From positions 1-61,191 of the forward strand of contig NZ_JAEA01000018.1 of assembly GCF_000518665.1 (NCBI RefSeq): a DNA stretch of 61,191 bases, read 5' to 3'. This document shows positions 25,697-35,745 of the stretch, piece by piece (position 1 is the stretch's first letter; every line of letters begins with the position of its first letter). Position numbers and translations under genes: made by a program. The notes under the pieces are model-generated. The model was not told the origin of the DNA. It did no database searches and saw only the letters and a program-made list of their open reading frames with translations. This DNA comes from Microvirga flocculans ATCC BAA-817. GTDB lineage: Bacteria; Pseudomonadota; Alphaproteobacteria; Rhizobiales; Beijerinckiaceae.

Positions 25697-27991
25697 GTGC
25701 CAGATTATCTGATCATTGCTCTCAGCATCTTTACGGCAGCTGCCGGAATCATCGGCGCCGCTTTCCTCTTCGCGCGCGGCTATAACGACGACCTTGCGAA
25801 GGCCGAAGGCGATCTGGCGAACCTCGCCCTGGCTCTCCAGGAGCAGACGGATGCGGCCTTCCAGTCCATCGAGAACGTTCTGCGCGACGTGGTCGGCCGG
25901 ATCCCGCAAAACTGCCTCCGGGCGGAGGAGTTCGACAGTTATGCCGCGTCGCAGACGACGAAGGCCGTCCTTGTCGGCGCGACCCATTCCCTGTCCCACA
26001 TCGCCCGCATCGATCTCATCAATACCCGGGGGCGGATCGTCGGATCGTCCAACCCGCATCCGGTGTCCCATCCGATCTACCTGACGGACACGACCTATTA
26101 CCGGGCGCTCGCGACGGATGCGGCGCTCATCTTGTATGTCGGCGAGCCGGTGAAGATCCGGGCGACGGGCAAGAAGGTTCTCTCGCTCGCGCGGAAGATC
26201 AAGGACACCGACGGCAACTTCCTCGGCATCATCGTGGCGACCGTCGATCTCGGCCACATCGAGACCACCTACAAGGAGCACCTCAAGCCAGGCTCGCTGG
26301 CGATCGCGCTCTACCGGCGCGACGGCATGATCCTGGCGCACGCTCCCGCCGCCGAGCGGGTGCTGGGGCGGCGGCTCTGGCGGCCCAATACCCCTCTGCA
26401 GCGGATGATCGCCAGGAACATCCCGACGCTCATCCGGGATGTCAGCTGGATCGACAGGGCCGAGCGGCTGGTCGCCCTTCATCCTCTCGCCAATTATCCC
26501 TGCGGCGTCGCCGCCAGCCGGACCGTTGCGGAACTCATGGCCGGGCGGCGCCTCGAGGCGCGGCTGATCGGCTTCGTCGCCTATATCATGGACATCGCCA
26601 TCAACACGGCGAGCCTGCTCGGCCTGCGGCATGTCCGGACGGGCATTCTCAGGGCCGCCAGCGAGAGCTACCTGTCGCGCCACGACATCCTGACGAAGCT
26701 TCCCAACAGGCTGTTCTTCGTCGAGGAGCTGAAGCGGACCTTCCTGGCCTCCCAGCGGTCCGGCACCGACTTCGCCCTGCATTTCATCGACCTCAACCGC
26801 TTCAAGGACATCAACGACAACCACGGGCACGGCGTGGGGGACGAAGTCCTTCAGGCCGTGGCGCGGCGGCTGCGCGAGCGACTCAGGAAGAGCGACTTCA
26901 TCGCCCGCATCGGCGGCGACGAATTCGCCATCATTCAACGGCCGGTGCGGGGGCGGCAGCAGGTGCTGGACCTCGTCGGGGCCATCCAGGCCGCCATGAA
27001 GAGACCCTGCACGGCCGGAAACACGGAGATCGACGTCCTGCCGTCCATGGGCGTCGCGATTGCGTCCTCGGACGGCAGGACCTCGGCCGACCTCATGAAG
27101 GCCGCCGACATCGCCCTCTATGCGGCGAAGTCGGATTCCGACAGCGGCTACCGGCTCTACGACGCGAACCTCAAGGATCCCCGCGCGGAGCGCCGCGCCC
27201 TCGAAGGGGCCTTGCGCAGCGCCCATGAAAACAGGGAGCTCGAGCTGTTCTACCAGCCGATCCTCGATATCGCGACGAACCGGATGTGGGGCTGCGAGGC
27301 CCTGGTGCGCTGGAAGCATCCCACGAAGGGGATGATCCTGCCCCTGCAGTTCATCACGGCGGCGGAGGAATCCGGCCTCATCGGCCCCATCGGCGACTGG
27401 ATCCTCGAGGAGGCCTGCAGGACCGCCATGACCTGGCCGCTGCCGCTGGCGGTCGCGGTCAACCTCTCGCCCGTGCAGTTCAGGAGCCGGGACGTCTTCG
27501 CCAGCGTCCGGCAGGCCCTGGACGCCTCCGGCCTGCCGGCCCGCCGCCTGATCCTGGAGATCACGGAATCCGTCAGGCTCACGGAGGAGGCCACCGCGAC
27601 GCTCCGGCGGCTCAAGGCGCTCGGGGTCTCGATCGCGCTCGACGATTTCGGCACCGGCTATGCCTCCATGAGCTACTTGAGCAGCTTTCCCTTCGACAAG
27701 ATCAAGATCGACCAGTCCTTCGTGCGCGCCATGATGGATTCGCCCGACAGCCGCGCCATCATCAAGGCGACGATCAGCCTCGCGAACGACCTGAAGATGA
27801 GCACGACGGCCGAGGGCGTCGAAACGGAAGAGCAGCTTGCCGCCCTGCGCCAGGCGGGGGCCTCCCAGGCTCAAGGCTATCTCATCGCCAAGCCCATGCC
27901 CCGGGACGCCATCGCGGCCTTCATTGCGGAGGCCCAAAACGCGCAGCAGGGCATGCGCGACGACCAGGCCCCGGCCCGCGCCATCGCCTGA
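25697..27991 (+). CDS. GGDEF-EAL cyclic di-GMP protein with periplasmic sensor
   Basis: A 764-residue bifunctional cyclic di-GMP enzyme. One membrane helix is at 3-28, followed by a periplasmic sensor of about 250 residues with a Cache-like pattern (TYYRALATDAALI, VGEPVKI, GIIVATVDLGHIE), a second membrane-proximal segment near 290-310, then GGDEF and EAL. GGDEF is intact (RIGGDEFAI near 406-414), and EAL is intact (CEALVRWKHP near 533, DDFGTGYAS near 652), so either synthesis or breakdown is possible. It starts with GTG, without a strong ribosome site. It is divergent from the AI-2E gene. Confidence 0.93.
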   Translation: MPDYLIIALSIFTAAAGIIGAAFLFARGYNDDLAKAEGDLANLALALQEQTDAAFQSIENVLRDVVGRIPQNCLRAEEFDSYAASQTTKAVLVGATHSLSHIARIDLINTRGRIVGSSNPHPVSHPIYLTDTTYYRALATDAALILYVGEPVKIRATGKKVLSLARKIKDTDGNFLGIIVATVDLGHIETTYKEHLKPGSLAIALYRRDGMILAHAPAAERVLGRRLWRPNTPLQRMIARNIPTLIRDVSWIDRAERLVALHPLANYPCGVAASRTVAELMAGRRLEARLIGFVAYIMDIAINTASLLGLRHVRTGILRAASESYLSRHDILTKLPNRLFFVEELKRTFLASQRSGTDFALHFIDLNRFKDINDNHGHGVGDEVLQAVARRLRERLRKSDFIARIGGDEFAIIQRPVRGRQQVLDLVGAIQAAMKRPCTAGNTEIDVLPSMGVAIASSDGRTSADLMKAADIALYAAKSDSDSGYRLYDANLKDPRAERRALEGALRSAHENRELELFYQPILDIATNRMWGCEALVRWKHPTKGMILPLQFITAAEESGLIGPIGDWILEEACRTAMTWPLPLAVAVNLSPVQFRSRDVFASVRQALDASGLPARRLILEITESVRLTEEATATLRRLKALGVSIALDDFGTGYASMSYLSSFPFDKIKIDQSFVRAMMDSPDSRAIIKATISLANDLKMSTTAEGVETEEQLAALRQAGASQAQGYLIAKPMPRDAIAAFIAEAQNAQQGMRDDQAPARAIA

Positions 27992-28030
27992 CGGAGCAGC
28001 CGGGATTGTTCCGGCAGGAGACGCGGGCGC

Positions 28031-28447
28031 TCACGCGCCGGGGCGGGCCGAAACAGGTTTCTTCCGCCCGGCGGACGAGACCGCATTCAGGGCCGCGGCG
28101 GCGCGGACGAGCGCCTTGAACGCCTCCTCGTCGAGCGCCGCGCCCTCATGGAGATCGATGGCGCGGCGCGTGTTGCCCTCCAGGCTGGCATTGAAGAGCC
28201 CCGCCGGATCCTCCAGCGAAGCGCCCTTGACGAAGGTCAGCTTCACGACGGCCTTGTAGGTCTCGCCCGTGCAGATGATCCCCGCATGCTCCCACACCGG
28301 AACCCCACGCCACTTCACCGCCTCGACGACATCAGGCAATGCCTGCCGGATGAGCGCCCGAACCCGCGCCAGTGTCGCGCCGCGCCAGTCGTTCAGATGC
28401 TGGATATGCGCGTCGATCTGTTGGGAGGGGGAGGGTTCTTCGTTCAA
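28031..28447 (-). CDS. DUF1801-family protein
   Basis: A protein of about 138 residues in the DUF1801 group (SPSQQIDAHIQHLNDWRGA, then VEAVKWRGVPVWEHAGII and CTGETYKAVVKLTFVKGASL), small cytosolic alpha/beta proteins of unknown function. No ATG is available: TTG at 28447 gives the normal family length, and TTG at 28501 would add 18 residues encoded by AT-rich DNA. The 5' end lies exactly at the edge of the AT-rich insert, so the native promoter and perhaps the start have probably been displaced. Confidence 0.82.
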   Translation of the reverse strand: MNEEPSPSQQIDAHIQHLNDWRGATLARVRALIRQALPDVVEAVKWRGVPVWEHAGIICTGETYKAVVKLTFVKGASLEDPAGLFNASLEGNTRRAIDLHEGAALDEEAFKALVRAAAALNAVSSAGRKKPVSARPGA

Positions 28448-28580
28448 GGCTGTTTTGCCTGGGTAAATGAGTGATGTCGCTTTTGTTATAATAAGTTTCA
28501 AAGGAAAACTTCAAAAAGGCGACACGATAGCGATGCAGTCTAGATGCAGCAGCGCGTAAACTATGCTTGACCGCACTCAA

Positions 28581-30761
28581 CTAGCGTTTAGGGAGACAGC
28601 ATTTTTTGTACTTCAATCCGCTACCGCATATGCATGGGGCATTGCGTCCGATCTTCTTATGCTTTGCTTTCATGGCTTCCCGTAACGAGCGTCCTGGTGC
28701 TGCCTTAGGAACATTCTTATACCGCTCTTCTACCTCTGGATCTAAAGTCCATGGATAATTCAGCTCGACGCCCATACGCACAGCGTAGTCATGAGAGGAG
28801 AGACATAAACCGTACCAGCCTGAAGCTTTTTGGAGATACTTCCTCATTTCACAATGTGCGTTAAGACGTGCAGCAGCATCATTTATTTCGTCATCATTGA
28901 TATGAACTGTCAGTCCGAGCGAAGGGTTCTCAAACCAGAATGTTGCATCGTGAACTCTGCCATCTTTTCGGCTCAGAGATGCAAGCTGCTCGATAGCTGT
29001 ATTGATGTCGCTAAGACATTCCTCATTTAATGATAGTAGAAGTAGCCCTAGGTTGATTGGAGCGCGATTTTTGAGAGTCTCAATGCTTTTTATAAGCTTA
29101 CCAATAGTTTTATCTGCAAATTTTGTGAGGATTCCGTCCGGAGTGCGTGCGCCTCCTATCCCTAATCTGCGCGAAAAGACTGCTACGTCCAAATCGCTTG
29201 TGATGTCATCTGCAAGATATATATGATCAAATCCATCTTCCAGCCAAAGATTGTGCTTAAGATGATAAGAAAGCGCTGTAAATTCATGAGATATACTTAT
29301 TTTTTCGTAGTATTTTGTTCGTTTATTGATGTAATCAATGAAGTATAGTGGCGTATTTAGAAACTCAGTTGCTAATTCTAAATTGAATATATCAGTAATA
29401 AATGGCGCTGGTATTGCATCGCTTGATGAATATTCGAGTAGTTTGTTGCACTGGAAGGTGAGCGCGGGGTAATGATCGCAAAGTACGCCTATCAAGAAAA
29501 TCTTATCGAAGGTGTCAGCTATTTCTATTTTCTGGTTGTTTTGATCGTAGAAATGGCATTTTCCATACATGATCTCTTGCGCACAGATCATGCCTTGGTT
29601 GTAGGCCGCTTGAATTCCTTTCTTGAAGTCATCCCTGAGTATGCCGTCGTTTCCCTTTCTGGCTTCTATGCTCAGACGTTTCGACTTAGCTTGTACTATT
29701 ATGCCGATATGCGCAAACCTCACAAGCACATCGATATCAGTGATGTCCTTGCCCTTTGAGCTTCGCAGAATAACATTTTGAAAAACGTTATTAGAACCGA
29801 ATACATCTTTTAGGCGGTCATAGCAGAAGGTTTCTGTAAATAGGCCTCTATTTTTTACAGCAATAGCTTTATAGTCCTTGTCTTTTAACATCCAAAAGAA
29901 AGGTGTTTCGTATAAGGCTTCGAAGAGGGTGTAGGTCTGAAAGACGTAATAGAGGTTGTCATGCTTGATTACAGGATATGCGTTGGCTGCATTGAAGTCG
30001 CTAAGGCTCTTAAATGTTGCATTTCGTGTTTCTGACGGAAATGCGAAGGCATCAAGGACAGCTGCAACTGTCTTTGTATCGTGTTGGCATGATCTACATA
30101 TTTCAGCTATGTCGTAGCTATACGCGGGGAGCATAGACCACTTTTCTGGCTGCTCGCTTCTTATTGAGTTGAGGCGATTTAAGAGTTTTTCACTTTGTAA
30201 ATCCGCTATGGCTCTAAACACAGAGGTGGCTTCTTCGATTGTGAAGCCCTTGTTTCTTTTAAGCCATTCCTCATCGTTCTTGTACTTTATTGGTGCAAGA
30301 TCGCGGTATTGAAAATCATATGCTGACTCACCTCCATAGAAGATAGGTTCCCGTAAGGCCGCAGCATTTGCGAATGGGTCTTCACTTCCTCTTTCAGAGG
30401 CTTCAGAGAGCGTTTTTAGACTGTTAAATAGGGGTGCATTTAAGCAACTATGTAGTTCTTTTAAAAGAGCATCAGCTCTTTCTAGTTGATTTTGAATAGT
30501 CTGAGGATCTTTTAGTTGTAGGTTGAGAGGCTCTTTAAGCATCAAACCGATCAGGGTATTTATTTCGGTTCGAATTAGGCGGTCTGGAGTGTAACTAGCT
30601 AAGACATCCTCGGTCGTTAGCTCGTCTCCCATAGGGATCGTATTGTCCCTGAAGCAAAAGAAGGCGACTGCATGGGCGAAGCCTGGACCAGTACATACTT
30701 GCCCAAGCTCTTCAAAAACTTCCTGTTCTGAACGATGATTCTGAAAGTTATTCATTGCCAT
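28581..30761 (-). CDS. Large protein with nuclease-like core and C-terminal SEC-C zinc motif, in AT-rich insert
   Basis: A 726-residue cytosolic protein with no known full-length family. The last 25 residues are a SEC-C motif (GRNAPCICGSGLKYKKCC; Cys710, Cys712, Cys721, Cys722). Near 340-360 the pattern TDIDVLV...IIVQAKSKRL resembles the D-x(n)-QxK catalytic core of Mrr/PD-(D/E)XK nucleases (Asp344, Gln357, Lys359), with Glu310 a possible extra ligand. The rest is helical, with scattered Cys. Base composition and codon use are strongly AT-rich against the neighbours, which indicates recent transfer. It starts just after the nrdJ terminator on the same strand and has no clear promoter of its own. 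A defence role is inference. Confidence 0.85.
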   Translation of the reverse strand: MAMNNFQNHRSEQEVFEELGQVCTGPGFAHAVAFFCFRDNTIPMGDELTTEDVLASYTPDRLIRTEINTLIGLMLKEPLNLQLKDPQTIQNQLERADALLKELHSCLNAPLFNSLKTLSEASERGSEDPFANAAALREPIFYGGESAYDFQYRDLAPIKYKNDEEWLKRNKGFTIEEATSVFRAIADLQSEKLLNRLNSIRSEQPEKWSMLPAYSYDIAEICRSCQHDTKTVAAVLDAFAFPSETRNATFKSLSDFNAANAYPVIKHDNLYYVFQTYTLFEALYETPFFWMLKDKDYKAIAVKNRGLFTETFCYDRLKDVFGSNNVFQNVILRSSKGKDITDIDVLVRFAHIGIIVQAKSKRLSIEARKGNDGILRDDFKKGIQAAYNQGMICAQEIMYGKCHFYDQNNQKIEIADTFDKIFLIGVLCDHYPALTFQCNKLLEYSSSDAIPAPFITDIFNLELATEFLNTPLYFIDYINKRTKYYEKISISHEFTALSYHLKHNLWLEDGFDHIYLADDITSDLDVAVFSRRLGIGGARTPDGILTKFADKTIGKLIKSIETLKNRAPINLGLLLLSLNEECLSDINTAIEQLASLSRKDGRVHDATFWFENPSLGLTVHINDDEINDAAARLNAHCEMRKYLQKASGWYGLCLSSHDYAVRMGVELNYPWTLDPEVEERYKNVPKAAPGRSLREAMKAKHKKIGRNAPCICGSGLKYKKCCLPKR

Positions 30762-30771
30762 CCCAGAGAAA

Positions 30772-30791
30772 GGCCGGGCACAAGCCCGACC
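30772..30791 (-). terminator. Terminator of nrdJ
   Basis: On the minus strand: 8-bp stem ggtcgggc/gcccggcc with one U-G pair, loop TTGT, then TTTCTCT. It lies 65 bases after the nrdJ stop and only 11 bases before the start of the AT-rich SEC-C gene. Confidence 0.65.
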
Positions 30792-30855
30792 GTTTTATCT
30801 GGATTTGAACTACAAGTGGTTCGTTTGGCAACTTTATAGATTCACAAGTTGTGGC

Positions 30856-33800
30856 TTACGAGCACCCCGTCGTGCTTCCACACGTATCGCACTTCAAGCA
30901 CGTCCCGTTCCGCACCAGAGTGAAGTTCGCGCATTCGGGGCAGGCTTCGCCCACATAGCCCTTCATCTTGGCCTCGGCGCGCTTGTCGGCGAGGGACGGG
31001 GCGGCGGGGGCTGAAAAGGCGAGTTTTGCCATTTCGGCTTCGCCGACGACGACATCCTGCGGGGCGGGATGGGCGAGTTCGCTCTTGAGGGCGTTCGCGC
31101 CCACGGTCGCCGTGCCGGTGCGCTGGGTCACGCCTCCGGCGCTGCCGGCGCCGCCGCCGGGGATCAGCATGAGCCGGTCCACGTTACCGCGGGTGAAGCC
31201 GCGGGAGACGATGGCCGTGGCGGGCGCGGCTTCCGGGGCCTTCGACTGGGCTTCGCCCTGGCCGATGGTGGTGGGGCCGAGCTCCGACGGGTCCACATGG
31301 GCGAGGTCGTTGCGTCCGAGATAGGAGATGGCGAGCTCGCGGAACACGTAGTCGAGGATCGAGGTCGCGCTCTTGATGCGCTCGTTGCCCTGGACGAAGC
31401 CCGCGGGCTCGAAGCGCGTGAAGGTGAAGGCCTCCACGTATTCCTCCAGCGGCACGCCGTATTGCAGGCCGAGCGAGATCGCGATGGCGAAGTTGTTCAT
31501 CATCGCACGGAAGGCGGCGCCTTCCTTGTGCATGTCGATGAAGATCTCGCCGAGGCGGCCGTCGTCGTATTCGCCCGTGCGCAGATACACCTTGTGTCCG
31601 CCGACGACGGCCTTCTGGGTGTAGCCCTTGCGGCGGTCGGGCATCTTCTCGCGCTCGCGCATGGCGACCACGCGCTCGACGATCTTCTCGACGATCTTCT
31701 CCGACACATGCGCGGCCTTCGCCGCGGCGGGGAGGGCGGCCACGTGCTCCGCAGCCTCTTCCGCGTCCTCCTCCTCATCGGCGATGAGGGCGGAGTTGAG
31801 CGGCTGCGAGAGCTTGGAGCCGTCGCGGTAGAGGGCGTTCGCCTTCAGCGCCAGCTTCCAGGAGAGCATGTAGGCGTTCTTGCAATCCTCGACGGTGGCG
31901 TCGTTGGGCATGTTGATGGTCTTGGAGATCGCGCCCGAGATGAAGGGCTGCGACGCCGCCATCATGCGGATGTGGCTCTCGACCGAGAGGTAGCGCTTGC
32001 CGATCTTGCCGCACGGATTGGCGCAATCGAACACCGCGTAGTGCTCGACCTTCAGGTGCGGCGCGCCTTCGAGGGTCATCGCGCCGCAGATATGGATGTT
32101 CGCGGCCTCGATATCGGCCTTCGAGAAGCCCAGGAAAGAGAGCAGGTCGAAGGACGGGTCGTTGAGCTTCTCGGTCGGCACTTTCAGCGTGCCGGTGAGG
32201 AAGTCCTCGCCCAGCGTCCAGCGGTTGAAGACGAACTTGATGTCGAAGGCGGACTTGAGGCCCTTCTCGACGGCCTCGATCTTCTCCTCCGTGAAGCCCT
32301 TCGCCGCGAGCGTCGAAGGATTGATGGCCGGAGCCTGCTTCATGGAGCCGTGGCCGACCGCGTAGGCCTCGATCTCGGCGATCTCCGACTCGCGATACCC
32401 CAAGGCCCGCAGCGCGTCGGGCACGGCCCGGTTGATGATCTTGAAGTAGCCGCCGCCGGCGAGCTTCTTGAACTTCACCAGGGCGAAGTCGGGCTCGATG
32501 CCGGTGGTGTCGCAATCCATCACGAGGCCGATCGTGCCGGTGGGCGCGATCACGGTGGCCTGCGCGTTGCGGTAGCCGTTCTTCTCGCCGAGCTGGAGCG
32601 CCTTGTCCCAGGCGGATTTCGCATGGGCGATCAGGTTCGCGTCGGGGCAGGAGGCGTGATCGAGCGGCACCGGGTTGACGGAGAGGCCCTCATAGCCCGT
32701 GGCCTCGCCATGCGCCGCGCGGCGATGGTTGCGGATCACGCGCAGCATGGACTTCGCGTTGGCCTTGTAGTTCGGGAACGGCCCGAGCTCACCCGCCATC
32801 TCGGCGGAGGTGGCATAGGACACGCCGGTCATGATCGCGGTGATCGCGCCGCAGAGCGCGCGGCCTTCCGCGGAATCGTAGGGGAGGCCCATGGTCATGA
32901 GCAGGCCGCCGATATTGGCGAAGCCCAGGCCCAGCGTGCGGTACTCGTAGGAGAGCTGCGCGATCTCCTTGGACGGGAACTGCGCCATCAGCACCGAGAT
33001 TTCGAGCACCACGGTCCAGAGGCGGCAGGCATGCTCGAAGGACTCAGCGTCGAAGGCCTTCGTCTCGCGGTCGTAGAACTGCAGCAGGTTGGCCGAGGCC
33101 AGGTTGCAGGCCGTGTCGTCCAGGAACATGTATTCCGAGCAGGGGTTCGACGCCCGGATGCGGCCACCGGCGGGGCTGGTGTGCCAGTCGTTCATGGTGG
33201 TGTTGAAGTGCAGGCCCGGATCGGCCGAGGCCCAAGCGGCGTAGCCGATCTGCTCCCACAGGTCGCGGGCCTTCAGGGTCTTCAGCACCTTGCCGTCCTT
33301 GCGGGCCGTGAGGTGCCAGTCGGCATCGTTCTCGACGGCGCGCAGGAAGTCGTCGGTGAGCGAGACGGAGTTGTTGGAGTTCTGGCCGGAGACCGTGAGA
33401 TAGGCTTCCGAATCCCAGTCCGTGTCGTAGACGGGGAAGTCGATCTCCGTGTAGCCCTGGCGCGCGAACTGGATGACGCGCTTGATGTAGTTGTCCGGGA
33501 TCTGGACCCGGCGGGCCATCTTGATCTCTTTCTTCAGAGCCGGGTTCTTCTCCGGGTCGAAGCAGGCGTCGCCGGGGGCCTCGCAGTTCACGCAGGCCTT
33601 CATGATCGCCTTGAGGTGCTTGGAGGCGAGCTTGGAGCCGGCGACGAGCGCCGCGACCTTCTGCTCCTCCTTCACCTTCCAGTCGATATAGGCCTCGATA
33701 TCCGGGTGATCGACATCGACCACGACCATCTTCGCGGCGCGGCGGGTGGTGCCGCCCGACTTGATCGCGCCCGCGGCGCGGTCGCCGATCTTGAGGAAGC

Positions 33801-34566
33801 TCATGAGGCCGGACGAGCGGCCGCCGCCGGAGAGCTTCTCGCCCTCGCCGCGCAGGTTGGAGAAGTTCGAGCCGGTGCCCGAGCCGTACTTGAACAGGCG
33901 CGCCTCGCGGACCCAGAGGTCCATGATGCCGCCCTCGTTCACCAGGTCGTCCTCGACGCCCTGGATGAAGCAGGCATGCGGCTGCGGATGCTCGTAGGAC
34001 GACTTGGACTTGGTCAGCTTGCCGGTCTTGTAGTCCACGTAATAGTGGCCCTGGCCGGGACCGTCGATGCCGTAAGCCCAGTGCAGGCCGGTGTTGAACC
34101 ATTGCGGGGAGTTCGGCGCGACCATCTGGTTGGCGAGCATGTAGCGCAGCTCGTCATAGAAGGCCTGGGCGTCCTCCTCGGAGGAGAAATAGCCGCCCTT
34201 CCAGCCCCAGTAGGTCCAGCAGCCGGCGAGCCGGTCGAAGACCTGCTTGGAGGAAATCTCGGAGCCGTAGCGGCTCTCTTCCGGCAGCTTGGCCAGCGCC
34301 GCCTCGTCGGGCACGGAGCGCCACAGCCAGGAGGGAACGTCGTTCTCCTCCACCTTCTTCAGGCGGGCCGGAACGCCGGCCTTGCGGAAATACTTCTGGG
34401 CCAGGACGTCGGAGGCCACCTGGCTCCATGTCTCAGGCACTTCGATATTCTCGAGCTTGAAGACGATAGAGCCATCCGGATTGCGGATCTCGCTCGTGGC
34501 GAGCCGGAAGGCGAGGGAGGAATAAGGCGATTGGCCTGATTTGGTATAACGCCGCTCGATCCGCAT
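30856..34566 (-). CDS. nrdJ: Vitamin B12-dependent ribonucleotide reductase (class II)
   Basis: A 1236-residue class II ribonucleoside reductase that makes deoxyribonucleotides using adenosylcobalamin, independent of oxygen. Motifs: [18 protein letters not shown] with an active-site Cys, [19 protein letters not shown] for the phosphate-binding turn, and a C-terminal Cys-rich tail [19 protein letters not shown]...TTGCS that shuttles electrons from thioredoxin and may bind zinc. Length and C-terminus are those of the long alphaproteobacterial form. The ATG at 34566 is chosen: AGGA lies 8 bases upstream, too close for the in-frame GTG at 34572. The gene has a 700-base leader region. Confidence 0.97.
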   Translation of the reverse strand: MRIERRYTKSGQSPYSSLAFRLATSEIRNPDGSIVFKLENIEVPETWSQVASDVLAQKYFRKAGVPARLKKVEENDVPSWLWRSVPDEAALAKLPEESRYGSEISSKQVFDRLAGCWTYWGWKGGYFSSEEDAQAFYDELRYMLANQMVAPNSPQWFNTGLHWAYGIDGPGQGHYYVDYKTGKLTKSKSSYEHPQPHACFIQGVEDDLVNEGGIMDLWVREARLFKYGSGTGSNFSNLRGEGEKLSGGGRSSGLMSFLKIGDRAAGAIKSGGTTRRAAKMVVVDVDHPDIEAYIDWKVKEEQKVAALVAGSKLASKHLKAIMKACVNCEAPGDACFDPEKNPALKKEIKMARRVQIPDNYIKRVIQFARQGYTEIDFPVYDTDWDSEAYLTVSGQNSNNSVSLTDDFLRAVENDADWHLTARKDGKVLKTLKARDLWEQIGYAAWASADPGLHFNTTMNDWHTSPAGGRIRASNPCSEYMFLDDTACNLASANLLQFYDRETKAFDAESFEHACRLWTVVLEISVLMAQFPSKEIAQLSYEYRTLGLGFANIGGLLMTMGLPYDSAEGRALCGAITAIMTGVSYATSAEMAGELGPFPNYKANAKSMLRVIRNHRRAAHGEATGYEGLSVNPVPLDHASCPDANLIAHAKSAWDKALQLGEKNGYRNAQATVIAPTGTIGLVMDCDTTGIEPDFALVKFKKLAGGGYFKIINRAVPDALRALGYRESEIAEIEAYAVGHGSMKQAPAINPSTLAAKGFTEEKIEAVEKGLKSAFDIKFVFNRWTLGEDFLTGTLKVPTEKLNDPSFDLLSFLGFSKADIEAANIHICGAMTLEGAPHLKVEHYAVFDCANPCGKIGKRYLSVESHIRMMAASQPFISGAISKTINMPNDATVEDCKNAYMLSWKLALKANALYRDGSKLSQPLNSALIADEEEDAEEAAEHVAALPAAAKAAHVSEKIVEKIVERVVAMREREKMPDRRKGYTQKAVVGGHKVYLRTGEYDDGRLGEIFIDMHKEGAAFRAMMNNFAIAISLGLQYGVPLEEYVEAFTFTRFEPAGFVQGNERIKSATSILDYVFRELAISYLGRNDLAHVDPSELGPTTIGQGEAQSKAPEAAPATAIVSRGFTRGNVDRLMLIPGGGAGSAGGVTQRTGTATVGANALKSELAHPAPQDVVVGEAEMAKLAFSAPAAPSLADKRAEAKMKGYVGEACPECANFTLVRNGTCLKCDTCGSTTGCS

Positions 34567-35305
34567 AGTCACATTCCTAAGTAAAGGGACAAAAAGTCCC
34601 CATGGCCGCGATTTGCCCCGCAGCTCATCAGCCCATATTTATTGTTCGACGCCCCAACGATCCTCTTGCGGGATCGCCACGCAACACGCCCGAGTTACGG
34701 CTGCCTCCGGAGCATCGCGCCCAAGAACGGAAACCATCCCTGGGGTCAATCCGATGCTCCAGGCGTCACAGGTCGCGCGGCAACGGCGTTGCCACGGGAC
34801 TCTGAACGCTTACTCTGGGGAGGTCCAACCGGCCTTTTCAGGTCGGCCGCCGGTCTCTGGTCGGTACCTCTTCAAGCTAGTCGCGTTGCGAGCCTCACGT
34901 CAAGAACTTGTGTCGCGGCTCAGGGTTCCAAACTACATCTTGTGTGTAGCTGTGTGAATTGTGGATAACGGCGACCCGCCCGGCTAACCCTCGGAGACTC
35001 CTCTGAGAATCCGTTCCGGGATTCTGTTGCGGCCAAGCTTCGCCGGCTCAGGAACGCAGTGCCGGACATGCTTAACGCTTCGTCGCTGTGGTGCCGGCGC
35101 ATCAACCTTTCGTAGAGGCCTGAACAGGGGTTCGAAGGCTCCCCGAAAGCCGAAATGGCCCGAATGCGGGAAATTCCGTCAATGACGTTAGGGTAGGGGG
35201 CCTGAGAATCAGGCGAGGCTTTTCGCTGCTCGGAAGGCTGGACTTCGAGGCCGGCAAAAGCCATATTCCGCGCGATTTCAAACCCCTTCGGCGGCGGCAG
35301 CAGCG
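34567..35305. other. Long intergenic region between nrdJ and the NDUFA12 gene
   Basis: No credible gene. On the nrdJ side it holds a small hairpin gggac/gtccc (34586-34600) just before the nrdJ ribosome site, a candidate nrdJ promoter (TTGACG, 18 bases, TAGCTT, minus strand, at about 34873-34902), and an NrdR-like box at 34930-34945. A 6-bp hairpin ggcaac/gttgcc lies in the leader. I found none of the conserved boxes of a cobalamin riboswitch. The half near 35200 has only a short hairpin (35200-35214). Confidence 0.6.
34930..34945 (-). promoter_or_regulatory. Candidate NrdR box upstream of nrdJ
   Basis: Minus strand ACACAAGATGTAGTTT matches the NrdR consensus ACACWATATATWGTGT at 13 of 16 positions, about 25 bases upstream of a candidate -35. 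NrdR boxes normally come in pairs; a good partner is not visible, so this is tentative. Confidence 0.35.
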
Positions 35306-35719
35306 ATGAAACAGTTTTGGACCCAGTTCTTCACCTGGTGGAACGGACAGACCCTCGGCACGCGATTCTTCACCTGGCGCAAGGGGCAGTTCGTGGGGCA
35401 GGACGAGTTCGGCAACCGCTATTACCGCTATACGCAGCCGACCCCGATCGACTCCAACGTGGGCGCCGAGCGCCGCTGGGTCATCTATAACGGCGAGGCC
35501 GACGCCTCCCGCGTTCCGCCCGGCTGGCGCGCCTGGATGAGTCATAACGGCGATGTGCCCCCGAGCGAGGAAGCCTATCAGCCGCGCTCCTGGGAAAAGC
35601 CCCATGTGCCGAACATGACCGGCACGGCGATGGCCTATCGTCCGCAGGGCTCGCAGCTCGCGACCGGCCAGCGTCCCGCCGCAACGGGCGATTACGTGCC
35701 GTGGACTCCGGGGGAATGA
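35306..35719 (+). CDS. NDUFA12-family complex I accessory subunit
   Basis: A 137-residue homologue of mitochondrial NDUFA12 (17.2 kDa subunit), one of the few supernumerary complex I subunits that alphaproteobacteria share with mitochondria. Signatures are FFTWWNGQTLGTRFFTWRKG, VGQDEFGNRYYR and ERRWVIYNGEADAS, then PPGWRAWMSH. It acts on the cytoplasmic side of NADH:ubiquinone oxidoreductase at the inner membrane. The usual downstream neighbours in this order of bacteria, DUF2155 and aat, lie about 2.4 kb further on. Confidence 0.93.
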   Translation: MKQFWTQFFTWWNGQTLGTRFFTWRKGQFVGQDEFGNRYYRYTQPTPIDSNVGAERRWVIYNGEADASRVPPGWRAWMSHNGDVPPSEEAYQPRSWEKPHVPNMTGTAMAYRPQGSQLATGQRPAATGDYVPWTPGE

Positions 35720-35745
35720 GGCCTGAAGCGGCCTCCTGACCCTCC

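Noticed and set aside
25625..27937. 770-codon open frame opposite the GGDEF-EAL gene
   Set aside because: Antisense shadow; GGDEF and EAL motifs prove the plus strand.
28440..30805. Attachment-site direct repeats flanking the AT-rich insert
   Set aside because: Only a weak resemblance (GTTTTGCCTGG near 28451 and GTTTTATCTGG near 30793) was seen, too short and mismatched to call.
31069..34539. 1156-codon open frame opposite nrdJ
   Set aside because: Antisense shadow; nrdJ is unambiguous and this translation is low-complexity Arg/Glu/Gly/Leu.
34573..34880. Cobalamin riboswitch in the nrdJ leader
   Set aside because: The conserved B12 box and the other core motifs are not present on the transcribed strand.
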